Of a DNA stretch of 29,401 bases, positions 7,967 through 15,378 are shown one piece after another; the stretch's first letter is position 1; each line of letters opens with the position of its first letter. Below the pieces are notes generated by a model, which saw only the letters and a list, made by a program, of their open reading frames with translations, was not told the origin of the DNA and made no database searches. The position numbers were made by a program, and so were the translations under genes. Origin of the DNA: Lachnospiraceae bacterium UBA3785. Its GTDB lineage: Bacteria > Bacillota > Clostridia > Lachnospirales > Lachnospiraceae. The stretch covers positions 1-29,401 of the forward strand of contig DFFD01000036.1 in assembly GCA_002369495.1 (NCBI GenBank). Direction: 5' to 3'.

Positions 7967-8647
7967 TCACTCATCAAGCGGCAGCGAAGCGAGAACATTC
8001 ATGCCGGTCCTCTTCTCCAGGTCTTCCGGCGTCATGATCTTGTCATTGAGGAGATACATCAGAACGACGATCGCGGTCATCGCAACTGCCCCGGCAAGCG
8101 CGCCGAGCGCCGCATAGTAGCGGGAGCTGTGGGTGACGGGCCTGCCGTCGCTGTAGCCGTACTGGATGATCGTCGGTGGCTCCTGGTCCATCTTCTCGGA
8201 AATGAAAGCCGCCGAGACGTCCGCCAGCTTATCGGCCACCTTCTTGGCAAATTCGGCGTCCGCGTCCCGCACCGTGATCCTGAGGAAGCGGGTGTTGGAC
8301 GGATTGGAGACGCTGATCTTGCTGACAAACGAGCTGTAGGACTGGGCGACGCCCAGAGATTCCATGACATTTTCAACGACCGGACGGGCCTTGACGACCT
8401 CCATGTAGTCGGAGGTGAGGTTGGTGCCGACCTGAATATCCGCCATGGACGTGATCGACGTACTCTTGGAGAGCACGAAAAGCGTCGCAGTAGACGAATA
8501 CTGCGGCGTCACCAGGAAATGCCCGTATGAGAAGCCGATTCCCGCCGCCACGATGATCGCAGCCAGTATCGGAAGCCAGTGGGCTAAGATGACCGAGAAA
8601 AGCTCCTGCAGGTCTATTTCAATCTCATCATTATTCTGCTGACCCAT
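7967..8647 (-). CDS. CpsC/YveK-like polysaccharide chain-length (Wzz-family) adaptor
   Basis: The 226-residue membrane protein has a Wzz-type layout: a short cytoplasmic N-terminus (IEIDLQELF), helix 1 at about 24-44, an extracytoplasmic domain, and helix 2 at about 178-200 followed by a short cytoplasmic tail. It lacks a kinase domain, as expected for the split Firmicutes system in which this tail activates CpsD. The ATG at 8647 follows AAGGAGG and overlaps the phosphatase stop (TAATG). An in-frame ATG 24 bp upstream is less likely because it precedes that ribosome site. It acts at the membrane as co-polymerase and kinase activator. Confidence 0.93.
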   Translation of the reverse strand: MGQQNNDEIEIDLQELFSVILAHWLPILAAIIVAAGIGFSYGHFLVTPQYSSTATLFVLSKSTSITSMADIQVGTNLTSDYMEVVKARPVVENVMESLGVAQSYSSFVSKISVSNPSNTRFLRITVRDADAEFAKKVADKLADVSAAFISEKMDQEPPTIIQYGYSDGRPVTHSSRYYAALGALAGAVAMTAIVVLMYLLNDKIMTPEDLEKRTGMNVLASLPLDE

Positions 8648-9387
8648 TAATAATCCTCCTTGGTCCCGCATGAAGCATCCACGATCCTCTGCGGATTGAT
8701 TTCAAACAGCCGGCGCGCATAGGACCCGCCGGCCTTTTTTTCGATGTAAGTCCTGGCCTCCCCGATGTGGACAGCCCGGTCTCTCAGGTTGTGGGCGTCG
8801 CTTCCCACGTAGGAAAGCAGCCCTTCCTTCATAAGTTTCACCGCAAAGCGCTTCATGCTCCAGCCTTCGCGGCCGCAAACGGTGTCCGCGTTTACCTGAA
8901 GCTCGGCTCCCATGTCGAAGAGCTCTCCGGCAAACCGCAGGCTCGAATAGATCGGATGGCAGCGCTCGCAGTGGGCGATAATCGGACGGTAGCCGTGCGA
9001 GATGAGCGAATACGTGCGCTCCCGGATATAATCGGCCGGATGTGCCCCGGAAAACTCGAGGAGCACATAATCGGTCCCGGCCATGCGGTAGCGGGCGTCT
9101 TCCGCCAGCATATCCGTCATATCCATATTGGAGTGGAATTCACAGCCCAGATAGAGGTTCATTTCGGGAAAATGCTCCCGCGCCTCATGCCGCAGCACCT
9201 TAAAATGCCGCTCCACACGGTCCCGCGAGGCCTCGAACATCCCGAGCCGCAGGTGCGGTGTGAGAATGATATCGGTGACGCCCTGCCGCCGCTCCTCCCT
9301 GAGGATCGCGAGCGACTCTTCGAGCGACCTGGCCCCGTCGTCCACATCATAGATAATGTGGCAGTGCATATCAAACATTTTGTCCAT
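8647..9387 (-). CDS. CpsB/YwqE-like tyrosine-protein phosphatase (PHP family)
   Basis: This 246-residue metal-dependent phosphatase removes phosphate from the Tyr-rich tail of CpsD-type kinases. PHP metal ligands are all visible: HxH at His8/His10 in DMHCHIIYDVDDGA, His45 in LTPHLRL, Glu83 and His85 in CEFHSN, His139 in IIAHCER, and Asp197/His199 in GSDAHN. It starts the phosphatase-adaptor-kinase-unknown module. The ATG at 9387 has only a modest ribosome site (GGGGA); an ATG three codons later is possible. A promoter lies about 42 bp upstream. Confidence 0.94.
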   Translation of the reverse strand: MDKMFDMHCHIIYDVDDGARSLEESLAILREERRQGVTDIILTPHLRLGMFEASRDRVERHFKVLRHEAREHFPEMNLYLGCEFHSNMDMTDMLAEDARYRMAGTDYVLLEFSGAHPADYIRERTYSLISHGYRPIIAHCERCHPIYSSLRFAGELFDMGAELQVNADTVCGREGWSMKRFAVKLMKEGLLSYVGSDAHNLRDRAVHIGEARTYIEKKAGGSYARRLFEINPQRIVDASCGTKEDY

Positions 9388-9428
9388 TGATTTCCCCAGC
9401 AGGCAGATTTTGACCGATATTCGAATGG

Positions 9429-9457
9429 ATTATACTATAGAAAGTTCTTTCACACAA
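9429..9457 (-). promoter_or_regulatory. Probable promoter for the phosphatase-kinase module
   Basis: A perfect -10 TATAAT (9429-9434) has a weak -35 TTGTGT (9452-9457) at 17 bp. The spacer contains the inverted repeat GAAAG-AA-CTTTC, where a repressor or activator could bind. The weak -35 suggests the promoter is either weak or activator-dependent. Confidence 0.6.
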
Positions 9458-9516
9458 GCCGGAAATTCACAAATCTTTGCATCTGTTGTAAACGGTCCGT
9501 TTTCCTGCCATCCGCC

Positions 9517-10437
9517 TCAGGGCAGGTCCGCCTCGTTCAGGAGCACCGCCTGCACCAGGTATCTCAGCTCGTGATGCTGATCGACGCAGGTGGACAGCGT
9601 CAGGATATGGTTGTCGTAGGTCAGCTCAATGTCGTAGCGGAAATGATCCGTCTCGCGGGATCCGGACCGCGTATAATCAAGGTATGCCTGGAAGTTCACC
9701 GGGTTCGAATAATCATAGGTCGTCAGCTGGTTCATATTGTTGGTCGTGTAGGCGGCGTAGATCTCATACACCAGCGTGGTCTCCGGCGTATAGATATAGA
9801 CGTAAGGCGTCTCGTCGAAGAATTCCTTCCCCTCAAACCAGTGAAGCGTTGTGAACATCATGTTGTCGTACATGTTGTGCCCGTAAAGCACCGTGTTCGG
9901 ATCCGTGAAGTCCTTGCTGTTGGGAACCTGCGAGTAAATGCAGCCCGGGAAGCCTTCCGAGAGGTCGATATTTCTGTCAAGGTAGAAGTCCGGATCCTCC
10001 GGGTGCTGCAGGACAGGGTAATCGATCGGCGTCGGCGGAAGGCAGATCCACGCATAGATATCCTGGTTCTCGGCATGGAGAGCGTCCCAGTCGATGTTCT
10101 TTGCCGGAACCTCTATACCCAGTTCAGAGAGCGAAAGTCCCTCTTTCTCCGGATCGGGCTCCTCCGGTTCAACGGATTCAGCCGTGCTGCTCTCCTCCGG
10201 GACCGGCTCCGGCGTCGCTGTCGGTTCCGGGGTTTCGGTCGGAGCCGGCGTCTCCGCAGCGCTTGTCGCGGCGGCAAGCTCCCGAAGCTTCTCCTCGGCC
10301 GCCCTCTTGTCCGCATAACGCTTTAGCGTCACCGCACCGATGCCTAAAAATGCGATGAGAAACACAAAAAAGGCAATCTTCAGCGCGACCGGCTTTTTTC
10401 TGTTTCCCTCAGTTCTCTTCTCACTATTTCTGTCCAT
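9517..10437 (-). CDS. Class B sortase
   Basis: This 306-residue membrane transpeptidase should cleave a surface protein at its sorting signal and join it to the wall. Helix 19-37 anchors the N-terminus. A Pro/Thr/Glu-rich linker runs about 60-100. The catalytic domain begins near 115 with DIYAWICLPPTPIDYPVLQ, the class B signature. Catalytic residues are His187 (LYGHNMYD), Cys284 (LTLSTC) and Arg292 (ELRYLVQ). The ATG at 10437 has CAGGAG six bases upstream; an in-frame ATG at 10479 lacks one. It follows a small protein with a sortase-like tail and an LCP gene, so all three probably act on the cell wall together. Confidence 0.94.
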   Translation of the reverse strand: MDRNSEKRTEGNRKKPVALKIAFFVFLIAFLGIGAVTLKRYADKRAAEEKLRELAAATSAAETPAPTETPEPTATPEPVPEESSTAESVEPEEPDPEKEGLSLSELGIEVPAKNIDWDALHAENQDIYAWICLPPTPIDYPVLQHPEDPDFYLDRNIDLSEGFPGCIYSQVPNSKDFTDPNTVLYGHNMYDNMMFTTLHWFEGKEFFDETPYVYIYTPETTLVYEIYAAYTTNNMNQLTTYDYSNPVNFQAYLDYTRSGSRETDHFRYDIELTYDNHILTLSTCVDQHHELRYLVQAVLLNEADLP

Positions 10438-10481
10438 CCTGTACTCCTGCACCTTTTTCTTACAAGACTCCTTCAACAACC

Positions 10482-10508
10482 GACAGCCGGACGCAAGGTC
10501 CGGCTGTC
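10482..10508 (-). other. Perfect hairpin between sortase substrate and sortase genes
   Basis: An 11-bp perfect stem (GACAGCCGGAC and its complement) with a CTTGC loop sits in the 93-bp gap. It is followed by GGTTGTTGAAGG, with no T-tract, so it is not a standard terminator. A partial transcription block or a 3'-stabilising structure that keeps substrate mRNA above sortase mRNA would fit. Confidence 0.6.
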
Positions 10509-10530
10509 AGCTCAACCACATGTTTATAAA

Positions 10531-11112
10531 TTATTTGGCAAATTTCATTTTGGCTCCGCAGATCACGACGCCCGCAAGGCAGATAATGCCAGCGATTGTG
10601 AGAAGCGGAAGAGTTTCGCCGGTTTTGCTGCTGGTCGGAACAACGATCGCAACCGGAGAAAGATTTGTGAAGGTAGCAGTGACATAACCAGCACCAACTT
10701 CGTCCGGATCAATGACTTCCCAGTTTGCGATAACAGCGCCGTCCTTGCCGTCCGGAAGATGAAGAACCTTAACCTTCATGCCTGCAAGGATTCCCTCAAC
10801 CATCATCTTGACGGTCGTGTTCTCCTTGAAAACAGAGAGTTCGGTTTCCTCAAGATCGAAGAACTTGAAGACAGTGTAGCCAATCTTGTTGGCTGCCGCC
10901 TCAGCCTGAGCCTGGGTTGCCACAGTAACCGGTGTGATGATTGTCGGAAGGCTGCAGTCCACTCCGTCGTTCTTAATATTAAGACCGCTCACACCCGGGA
11001 CTGTCGAGGTACTCTCCTTGCTCGGACTTCCTGCAGCGAAAACGCTCGTTGCCATCATCACGATCATGAGAGCCAGGACAGCCGCCCCTGTGATAAATTT
11101 TCTCAGTTTCAT
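10531..11112 (-). CDS. Small secreted protein with sortase-type cell-wall sorting tail
   Basis: This 193-residue protein has a signal peptide (MKLRKF, hydrophobic to about residue 24, likely cleavage after VFA at 26). The mature domain spans about 130 residues. The sorting tail has SSKTG at 161-165, a hydrophobic helix at about 170-187 and the basic end KMKFAK. The tail resembles an LPxTG-type signal, but the second position is Ser instead of Pro, a variant. The mature part ends in a beta-rich stretch (TATFTNLSPVAIV) seen in small clostridial surface proteins. The class B sortase encoded next is its obvious enzyme. AAAGGAGG lies 10 bases before the ATG. The function of the mature domain is unknown. 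Confidence 0.87.
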   Translation of the reverse strand: MKLRKFITGAAVLALMIVMMATSVFAAGSPSKESTSTVPGVSGLNIKNDGVDCSLPTIITPVTVATQAQAEAAANKIGYTVFKFFDLEETELSVFKENTTVKMMVEGILAGMKVKVLHLPDGKDGAVIANWEVIDPDEVGAGYVTATFTNLSPVAIVVPTSSKTGETLPLLTIAGIICLAGVVICGAKMKFAK

Positions 11113-11186
11113 GTGCGTTTTACCTCCTTTCCCGAAGTATTCATGTGGTTATATCAACGCCTCGGTTTCCCTCGGCATTAATACCG

Positions 11187-12254
11187 TTATGACTCCTCTT
11201 CCTCAATGTAGAAGACATCGAAGACAAGGTCCTTCAGCGCCTTTTCGTCCGGATGGAACTCCTCAAACTCTCCCTCCGCATCCACGACCGTCTCTCCTTC
11301 GAGCGTGAGCATATCCTCATCGCCGAAGCTGTAATCGTAGATCTTCTCGGCGAGCGACACCGCGTCGATGCTTGCGACCGTGTAGGGCTCGACCGCCCGG
11401 TAGAGGGACGCTGCCTTTCCGGGGTTCTGCGCCATCGCCTCCCTGAACTGTTCAAAAAATGCGTTCAGGTAAATCGTCTGCCTGTCAAGGCGCCTGTTCG
11501 CGCTGGCAAATTCATCCACATCGCGGGATCTGATGAACACGTAGGCCTCATCATCCGTGAGCTTCCTCGTCTCGCCGGCCGTGAAGACATACTTCCCGTC
11601 CTTCGAGCTGAAGTCCTCCTCCACGGTGACCGTAACGCCGCCGAGACTATGATTCATCGGGCGTATGCCGTCAAGGTTCATTGCAATGTAACCGCTGATC
11701 GGAATACCCGTGAGAAGCCGGCTCACCGTCGTCACCGTTCTCCGGCAGCTCTGGCCCATGCCGTCCCCGTAAGCGTGCTGGAGGCATATCTGGCCCATGC
11801 CGGTCCCGAGATAATTGCCTTCATCATCGTAGAGGTCCAGCTGCGCCATCGTGTTGCGGTTGACGGAGATGACCTTCATCGATTCCGTCCGGCTGTCCAC
11901 GACCAGCACGAAGAGCACATCCGACTGCCCGCCGTTTTCATTCGGCGCCACCTTCACGACCGGGCCCTCCCGGTCAACCCCCATAAAGAGGTAGGACTTG
12001 ATCGACGTATTGTAGCGGTAGCGCTTGCCGTTGTACTCGACGACGCCTTCCGCCCACTTGTCGGTGTTCCCTCCGGTCTCCTCCGGGGAGGATGCCGCCG
12101 TACTCTCCGTACCCTGCGGCAGGACCGGTTCCGTCCCGCCGTCCTCCGGCCAGAGGAGCATCGCCAGCATCGCGATGATCGCCAGCCCGAGTACGACAAT
12201 ACCGGCCTTGTAAAATCCTGTCCTGTTTCTGTCCGGTGTTCTTCCAGCCTTCAA
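11187..12254 (-). CDS. LCP-family (LytR-CpsA-Psr) phosphotransferase
   Basis: LCP enzymes sit outside the membrane and move glycopolymers from undecaprenyl pyrophosphate to peptidoglycan (or to protein in some actinobacteria). This 355-residue protein has an N-terminal helix at about 17-34, a Ser/Thr/Glu linker, and an LCP domain from about 85. Key parts are GGQSDVLFVLVVD (Asp112), ISVNRNTM (Arg133), and the RSRD...NRRLDRQ cluster (Arg242, Arg244, Arg254/255, Gln259). The start is a TTG at 12254, ten bases past AAAGGAG; no in-frame ATG fits. Its own promoter lies upstream, so it probably leads an LCP-substrate-sortase transcript. Confidence 0.92.
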   Translation of the reverse strand: MKAGRTPDRNRTGFYKAGIVVLGLAIIAMLAMLLWPEDGGTEPVLPQGTESTAASSPEETGGNTDKWAEGVVEYNGKRYRYNTSIKSYLFMGVDREGPVVKVAPNENGGQSDVLFVLVVDSRTESMKVISVNRNTMAQLDLYDDEGNYLGTGMGQICLQHAYGDGMGQSCRRTVTTVSRLLTGIPISGYIAMNLDGIRPMNHSLGGVTVTVEEDFSSKDGKYVFTAGETRKLTDDEAYVFIRSRDVDEFASANRRLDRQTIYLNAFFEQFREAMAQNPGKAASLYRAVEPYTVASIDAVSLAEKIYDYSFGDEDMLTLEGETVVDAEGEFEEFHPDEKALKDLVFDVFYIEEEES

Positions 12255-12324
12255 TTAGTGACAACTCCTTTCGCCGGACACAAGATATGGTTTACAACGC
12301 TAGAATGTGCTTCGTCAATCTACA

Positions 12325-12369
12325 ATTATAGCACGAAGTTTTTTAATTTCAATCCAAAATTTAAATTTT
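12325..12369 (-). promoter_or_regulatory. Promoter of the LCP-sortase module with AT-rich upstream element
   Basis: An extended -10 (TGCTATAAT; core 12325-12330) lies 16 bp from -35 TTGAAA (12347-12352). Directly upstream is the 14-bp palindrome AAAATTTAAATTTT (12356-12369), which resembles an UP element or an operator. It stands between rmlA and the LCP gene, where no terminator is evident. Confidence 0.8.
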
Positions 12370-12391
12370 TACCTGCATTTTAGAAAACTCT

Positions 12392-13288
12392 TCAGCGCAG
12401 GCCTTCCATGTACTTGCCGTCGAGGACGTCCTTCAGGTACTGCCCGTACTGGTTCTTCTTCATCACCTCGTAGACTTTCATCACGTCCTCGCGGCTGATC
12501 CAGCCGTGCAGGTAGGCAATCTCCTCGAGGCAGGCGATCTTGCGGTGCTGATGCTGCTCCACGGTCTTCACGAAGTTGGTCGCGTCGACCAGGCTCTCGT
12601 GCGTCCCTGTATCAAGCCAGGTGAAGCCCTGGCCCAGAAGCTCGACGTTCAGCCTTCCGGCCTCCAGATAGATGCGGTTTAAGTCGGTGATCTCGAGCTC
12701 GCCTCTCGCCGACGGCTTGAGGTTCTTCGCGTACTCGATGACGTCGTTGTCGTAGAAATAAAGCCCTGTCACGCAGTAGTTGCTCTTCGGCTTCGCCGGT
12801 TTCTCCTCGATGGAGATCGCATGGCCGTCCTTGTCGAACTCAACGATGCCGAAGCGCTCCGGATCGTCGACATAGTAGCCGAAGACTGTGGCGCCCTTGC
12901 CGTTCTCTGCATTTTCCACGGCGGCTGCAAGGCGCTTCCTGAGCCCGTGCCCCGAGAAAATGTTGTCGCCCAGGATCATCGCGACGCAGTCGTCTCCGAC
13001 AAAATCCGCGCCGATGATAAATGCCTGCGCAAGTCCGTCCGGGGACGGCTGCACCGCGTAGGAAAGGTTGACGCCGAACTGGGAGCCGTCCTTTAAGAGC
13101 TCCTCGAAACGCGGCGTATCCTGCGGCGTCGAAATGATGAGGATATCGCGGATCCCCGCGTTCATGAGCACGGAGAGCGGATAGTAGATCATCGGTTTGT
13201 CATAGATCGGCAGCAGCTGCTTGGACGTCACCATGGTCAGCGGATAAAGCCTTGTACCGGAACCTCCGGCGAGAATAATTCCCTTCAT
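12392..13288 (-). CDS. rmlA: Glucose-1-phosphate thymidylyltransferase
   Basis: This 298-residue cytoplasmic enzyme makes dTDP-glucose from dTTP and glucose 1-phosphate. It has the nucleotide-binding GGSGTRLYP (8-16) followed by [17 protein letters not shown], the metal-binding Asp108 in LGDNIF, and EEKP at 161-164. Length and C-terminus match the RmlA/RfbA family closely. It is normally the first step towards dTDP-L-rhamnose, but rmlB, rmlC and rmlD are absent from this window, so they must be elsewhere or the product feeds another dTDP-sugar. A DUF1972 glycosyltransferase related to rhamnosyltransferases nearby favours rhamnose. AAGGAGG precedes the ATG. Confidence 0.96.
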   Translation of the reverse strand: MKGIILAGGSGTRLYPLTMVTSKQLLPIYDKPMIYYPLSVLMNAGIRDILIISTPQDTPRFEELLKDGSQFGVNLSYAVQPSPDGLAQAFIIGADFVGDDCVAMILGDNIFSGHGLRKRLAAAVENAENGKGATVFGYYVDDPERFGIVEFDKDGHAISIEEKPAKPKSNYCVTGLYFYDNDVIEYAKNLKPSARGELEITDLNRIYLEAGRLNVELLGQGFTWLDTGTHESLVDATNFVKTVEQHQHRKIACLEEIAYLHGWISREDVMKVYEVMKKNQYGQYLKDVLDGKYMEGLR

Positions 13289-13318
13289 TGATCATTTCCT
13301 CCTTATGTCACTGTTTAG

Positions 13319-13347
13319 AGAATAGCATTCATGTTCTTATTTTTCAA
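13319..13347 (-). promoter_or_regulatory. Possible rmlA promoter
   Basis: -35 TTGAAA (13342-13347), overlapping the stop of the lipoprotein gene, lies 17 bp from an extended -10 TGCTATTCT (hexamer 13319-13324). The gap of 55 bp before rmlA is long for this otherwise compact cluster, which supports it. Confidence 0.55.
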
Positions 13348-14192
13348 GTCCCGGAAGTCCTGTAGACCCTTCCGAAAATGTCCATTTTTCCGTACACGGC
13401 CTGATCCGGATCGCAGTCGATGATCTGGACGCCGGTCCCGTCCTCAAAAAGCAGGGATACCCAGTCAAAACGGCCTTTGTACATATGGGACAGGTTGTTG
13501 TCAAAAAGGATCCGGTCGTCTTCCGAGAGGTTCTTCAAGGCCTCGCGGTCCGCCTGAAAGAGCAGGGCTCTCCTGCCGGTCCCGGACGCCCCGATCACCG
13601 CACCGGGACACGGATCGTACACGTCGTTCTCCTCTCCTCTAAAGCAGATCTCCGGATAGAAAGTGACGCCGTCAAGGCGGACGCCCGCTTCGACAGCGAT
13701 ATAGACGCCGACCGTCTGATCCTCGCTGAGGAAAAAATGATTCGCTCCCGGGAGAGTGGCCACAGGGCCCTCCGGGGCGACCGCCTGCAGATAATAGCTG
13801 CCGTCTTCCGCGGAAACCCCTCCGTCAGAGAGCGTGTAGCTCCCCGCCGGAAGCGGCACATGCCCGTAAATCATGAGATAGATTTTGTTCTCCTCGTTCA
13901 CGCCGGATACCGTGACGGACCCGTCTTCGTGAAACTCTGCGGAAAACCCGTCATGATTCACATAATGCTCGCCTGACAGGATGAGATTCTTTGTCCGCCC
14001 GTTCACGGAGAGATGCTCCGGAACCGGAAAGGAGAGCCCCGTCTGAGGCGAAAGCTGCTCATAGTAAGCCGGATTTCTGCCCTCCAGCAGCACAAGACTG
14101 CCGATCCTCTCCCGCGCCGCGTCCGTGACGCCGCACCCTGTCATAAGAGCCGCGGCGAGAATGAACGGGAGTGCTCTGCGCGATCCTTTCAT
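13344..14192 (-). CDS. Uncharacterised lipoprotein of the glycan cluster
   Basis: I do not recognise a family. The 282-residue product starts with a short basic segment and a hydrophobic stretch ending in the lipobox LMTGC, so Cys20 would be lipidated and the protein held on the outer face of the membrane. The remainder has no further membrane helix and is rich in Gly, Asp and aromatic residues with a beta-like pattern. Two later Cys occur in EICF and DPCPG. The ATG at 14192 follows AAAGGA and lies one base past the stop of the preceding glycosyltransferase, so it belongs to the same transcript. It could aid polymer assembly or attachment at the surface, but that is only context. Confidence 0.8.
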   Translation of the reverse strand: MKGSRRALPFILAAALMTGCGVTDAARERIGSLVLLEGRNPAYYEQLSPQTGLSFPVPEHLSVNGRTKNLILSGEHYVNHDGFSAEFHEDGSVTVSGVNEENKIYLMIYGHVPLPAGSYTLSDGGVSAEDGSYYLQAVAPEGPVATLPGANHFFLSEDQTVGVYIAVEAGVRLDGVTFYPEICFRGEENDVYDPCPGAVIGASGTGRRALLFQADREALKNLSEDDRILFDNNLSHMYKGRFDWVSLLFEDGTGVQIIDCDPDQAVYGKMDIFGRVYRTSGT

Positions 14193-14193
14193 T

Positions 14194-15378
14194 TTACGAT
14201 TCCTTTCTTCTGCGGTCCAGGAACAGGTCCTCGTAGCGGCCGACGATGAAATCCCAGCTGTAAGCGCTGCCGATCCTCTCCCTGGCCGCCTTCCCGTACT
14301 GCGCGATCTCCTCGTCGGCAAGCTTATCGACATACTCGATGAGTGCCGCGAGAGACCCCGGCGTCTTTGTCCAGTAGAGGGCAGCCTCCTCCCCTACCTC
14401 GCGGTTGAAGCCCACATCGTAGAGCAGGTTCACGGACGTGCAGCCGAGCGCTTCGAGGAGGCTCGGGTTCGTGCCCCCGACCTCGTGACCGTGGATGTAG
14501 GCGGCTGCCGACTCCCGGATCTTCATGAGCAGCTCCGCGTCGTAGACGGTCCCCGCAAACACGATCCTCGGATCCGTCCCGAAATGCAGCTTCTCATCGA
14601 GCGCTCTCATGAGCTTTTTATTTTCCGTCGTGACGACCGCCAGCTTTCTCGACGTCCCGGACGCCATGAACTCGCGGAGCATGGTCTCGAAATTGTTCTC
14701 CGGAACGAACCTGCCGACGATGAGATAATACTCGCCCTTCGTGAGCCCCCTCTCGGATAACCAGCCTGTGAAGGCCGGATCATCATCGGAAAGCTTCGAC
14801 CGTCTCGTCTCAGCCCCGTAGGAAATGAAAACCGTCTTCGGCCTGTATCTCCTGTACTCCTTTTTGATGTAATGCCGGATCGAGACGCTGTCGCAGATGA
14901 GAAGATCCGCGTGTTTCACCATCAGCTTCTCCGACAGCTTCCAGTATTTCCGGACCGGATACGACCATTTGGAGCGCTTCCACTCGTTGCCGTCCGGGTT
15001 GATGAAAAGAAGGCCGCCGACCGAGCGGATCTCCTTCTTCAGCCCCGCGATGAACGGCCCGATGCGGCAGGCAAGGACGTAGAAGATCGGGCGGCTGATC
15101 TCCGGGTGCTCCCGGACGTAACCGATCGCCGCTCTGAGCGCCGCGAGATCATAGTAAACCGCCTTCGCCGGCCCGATATTCGGGACCTTCACCTTAAAGC
15201 AGTCGGCTCCGTTGCAGGTGAACCGTTCCTCCTTATCTCCCATGCAGGCGACATGATAGACGATCTCTTCGCTCTTCTTAAAAGCGGTAAGGCGGTCGAC
15301 GAAGGTCTCGAAGCCGCCGTAAGCGGCCGGTATTCCCTTGCTGCCGACGATGAAGATGTGTTTTTTTCCGTCTGTCAT
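14194..15378 (-). CDS. Glycosyltransferase with DUF1972 N-terminus (rhamnosyltransferase-like)
   Basis: This 394-residue GT-B enzyme has the DUF1972 N-terminal signature GSKGIPAAYGGFETF at 12-26. Its C-terminal donor-binding half includes HEVGGTNPSLLEALGC near residue 300. DUF1972 transferases include the pneumococcal WchF/Cps2T type, which adds rhamnose as the second sugar. That is established for those relatives, and a rhamnose donor here is inferred, with modest support from rmlA two genes downstream. The ATG overlaps the DUF1919 stop by four bases (ATGA), a sign of translational coupling. It should act at the inner membrane face on the lipid-linked glycan. Confidence 0.88.
   Translation of the reverse strand: MTDGKKHIFIVGSKGIPAAYGGFETFVDRLTAFKKSEEIVYHVACMGDKEERFTCNGADCFKVKVPNIGPAKAVYYDLAALRAAIGYVREHPEISRPIFYVLACRIGPFIAGLKKEIRSVGGLLFINPDGNEWKRSKWSYPVRKYWKLSEKLMVKHADLLICDSVSIRHYIKKEYRRYRPKTVFISYGAETRRSKLSDDDPAFTGWLSERGLTKGEYYLIVGRFVPENNFETMLREFMASGTSRKLAVVTTENKKLMRALDEKLHFGTDPRIVFAGTVYDAELLMKIRESAAAYIHGHEVGGTNPSLLEALGCTSVNLLYDVGFNREVGEEAALYWTKTPGSLAALIEYVDKLADEEIAQYGKAARERIGSAYSWDFIVGRYEDLFLDRRRKES

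Noticed and set aside
9490..9502. Palindrome AAACGGTCCGTTT downstream of the sortase gene
   Set aside because: It could be an operator or part of a terminator, but the stem is only six pairs, no T-run follows and it is not positioned at a promoter.
9500..9530. CCTGCC/GGCAGG hairpin over the sortase stop codon
   Set aside because: Six-pair stem with an 11-nt loop and an A-rich instead of T-rich flank; not convincing as a terminator.
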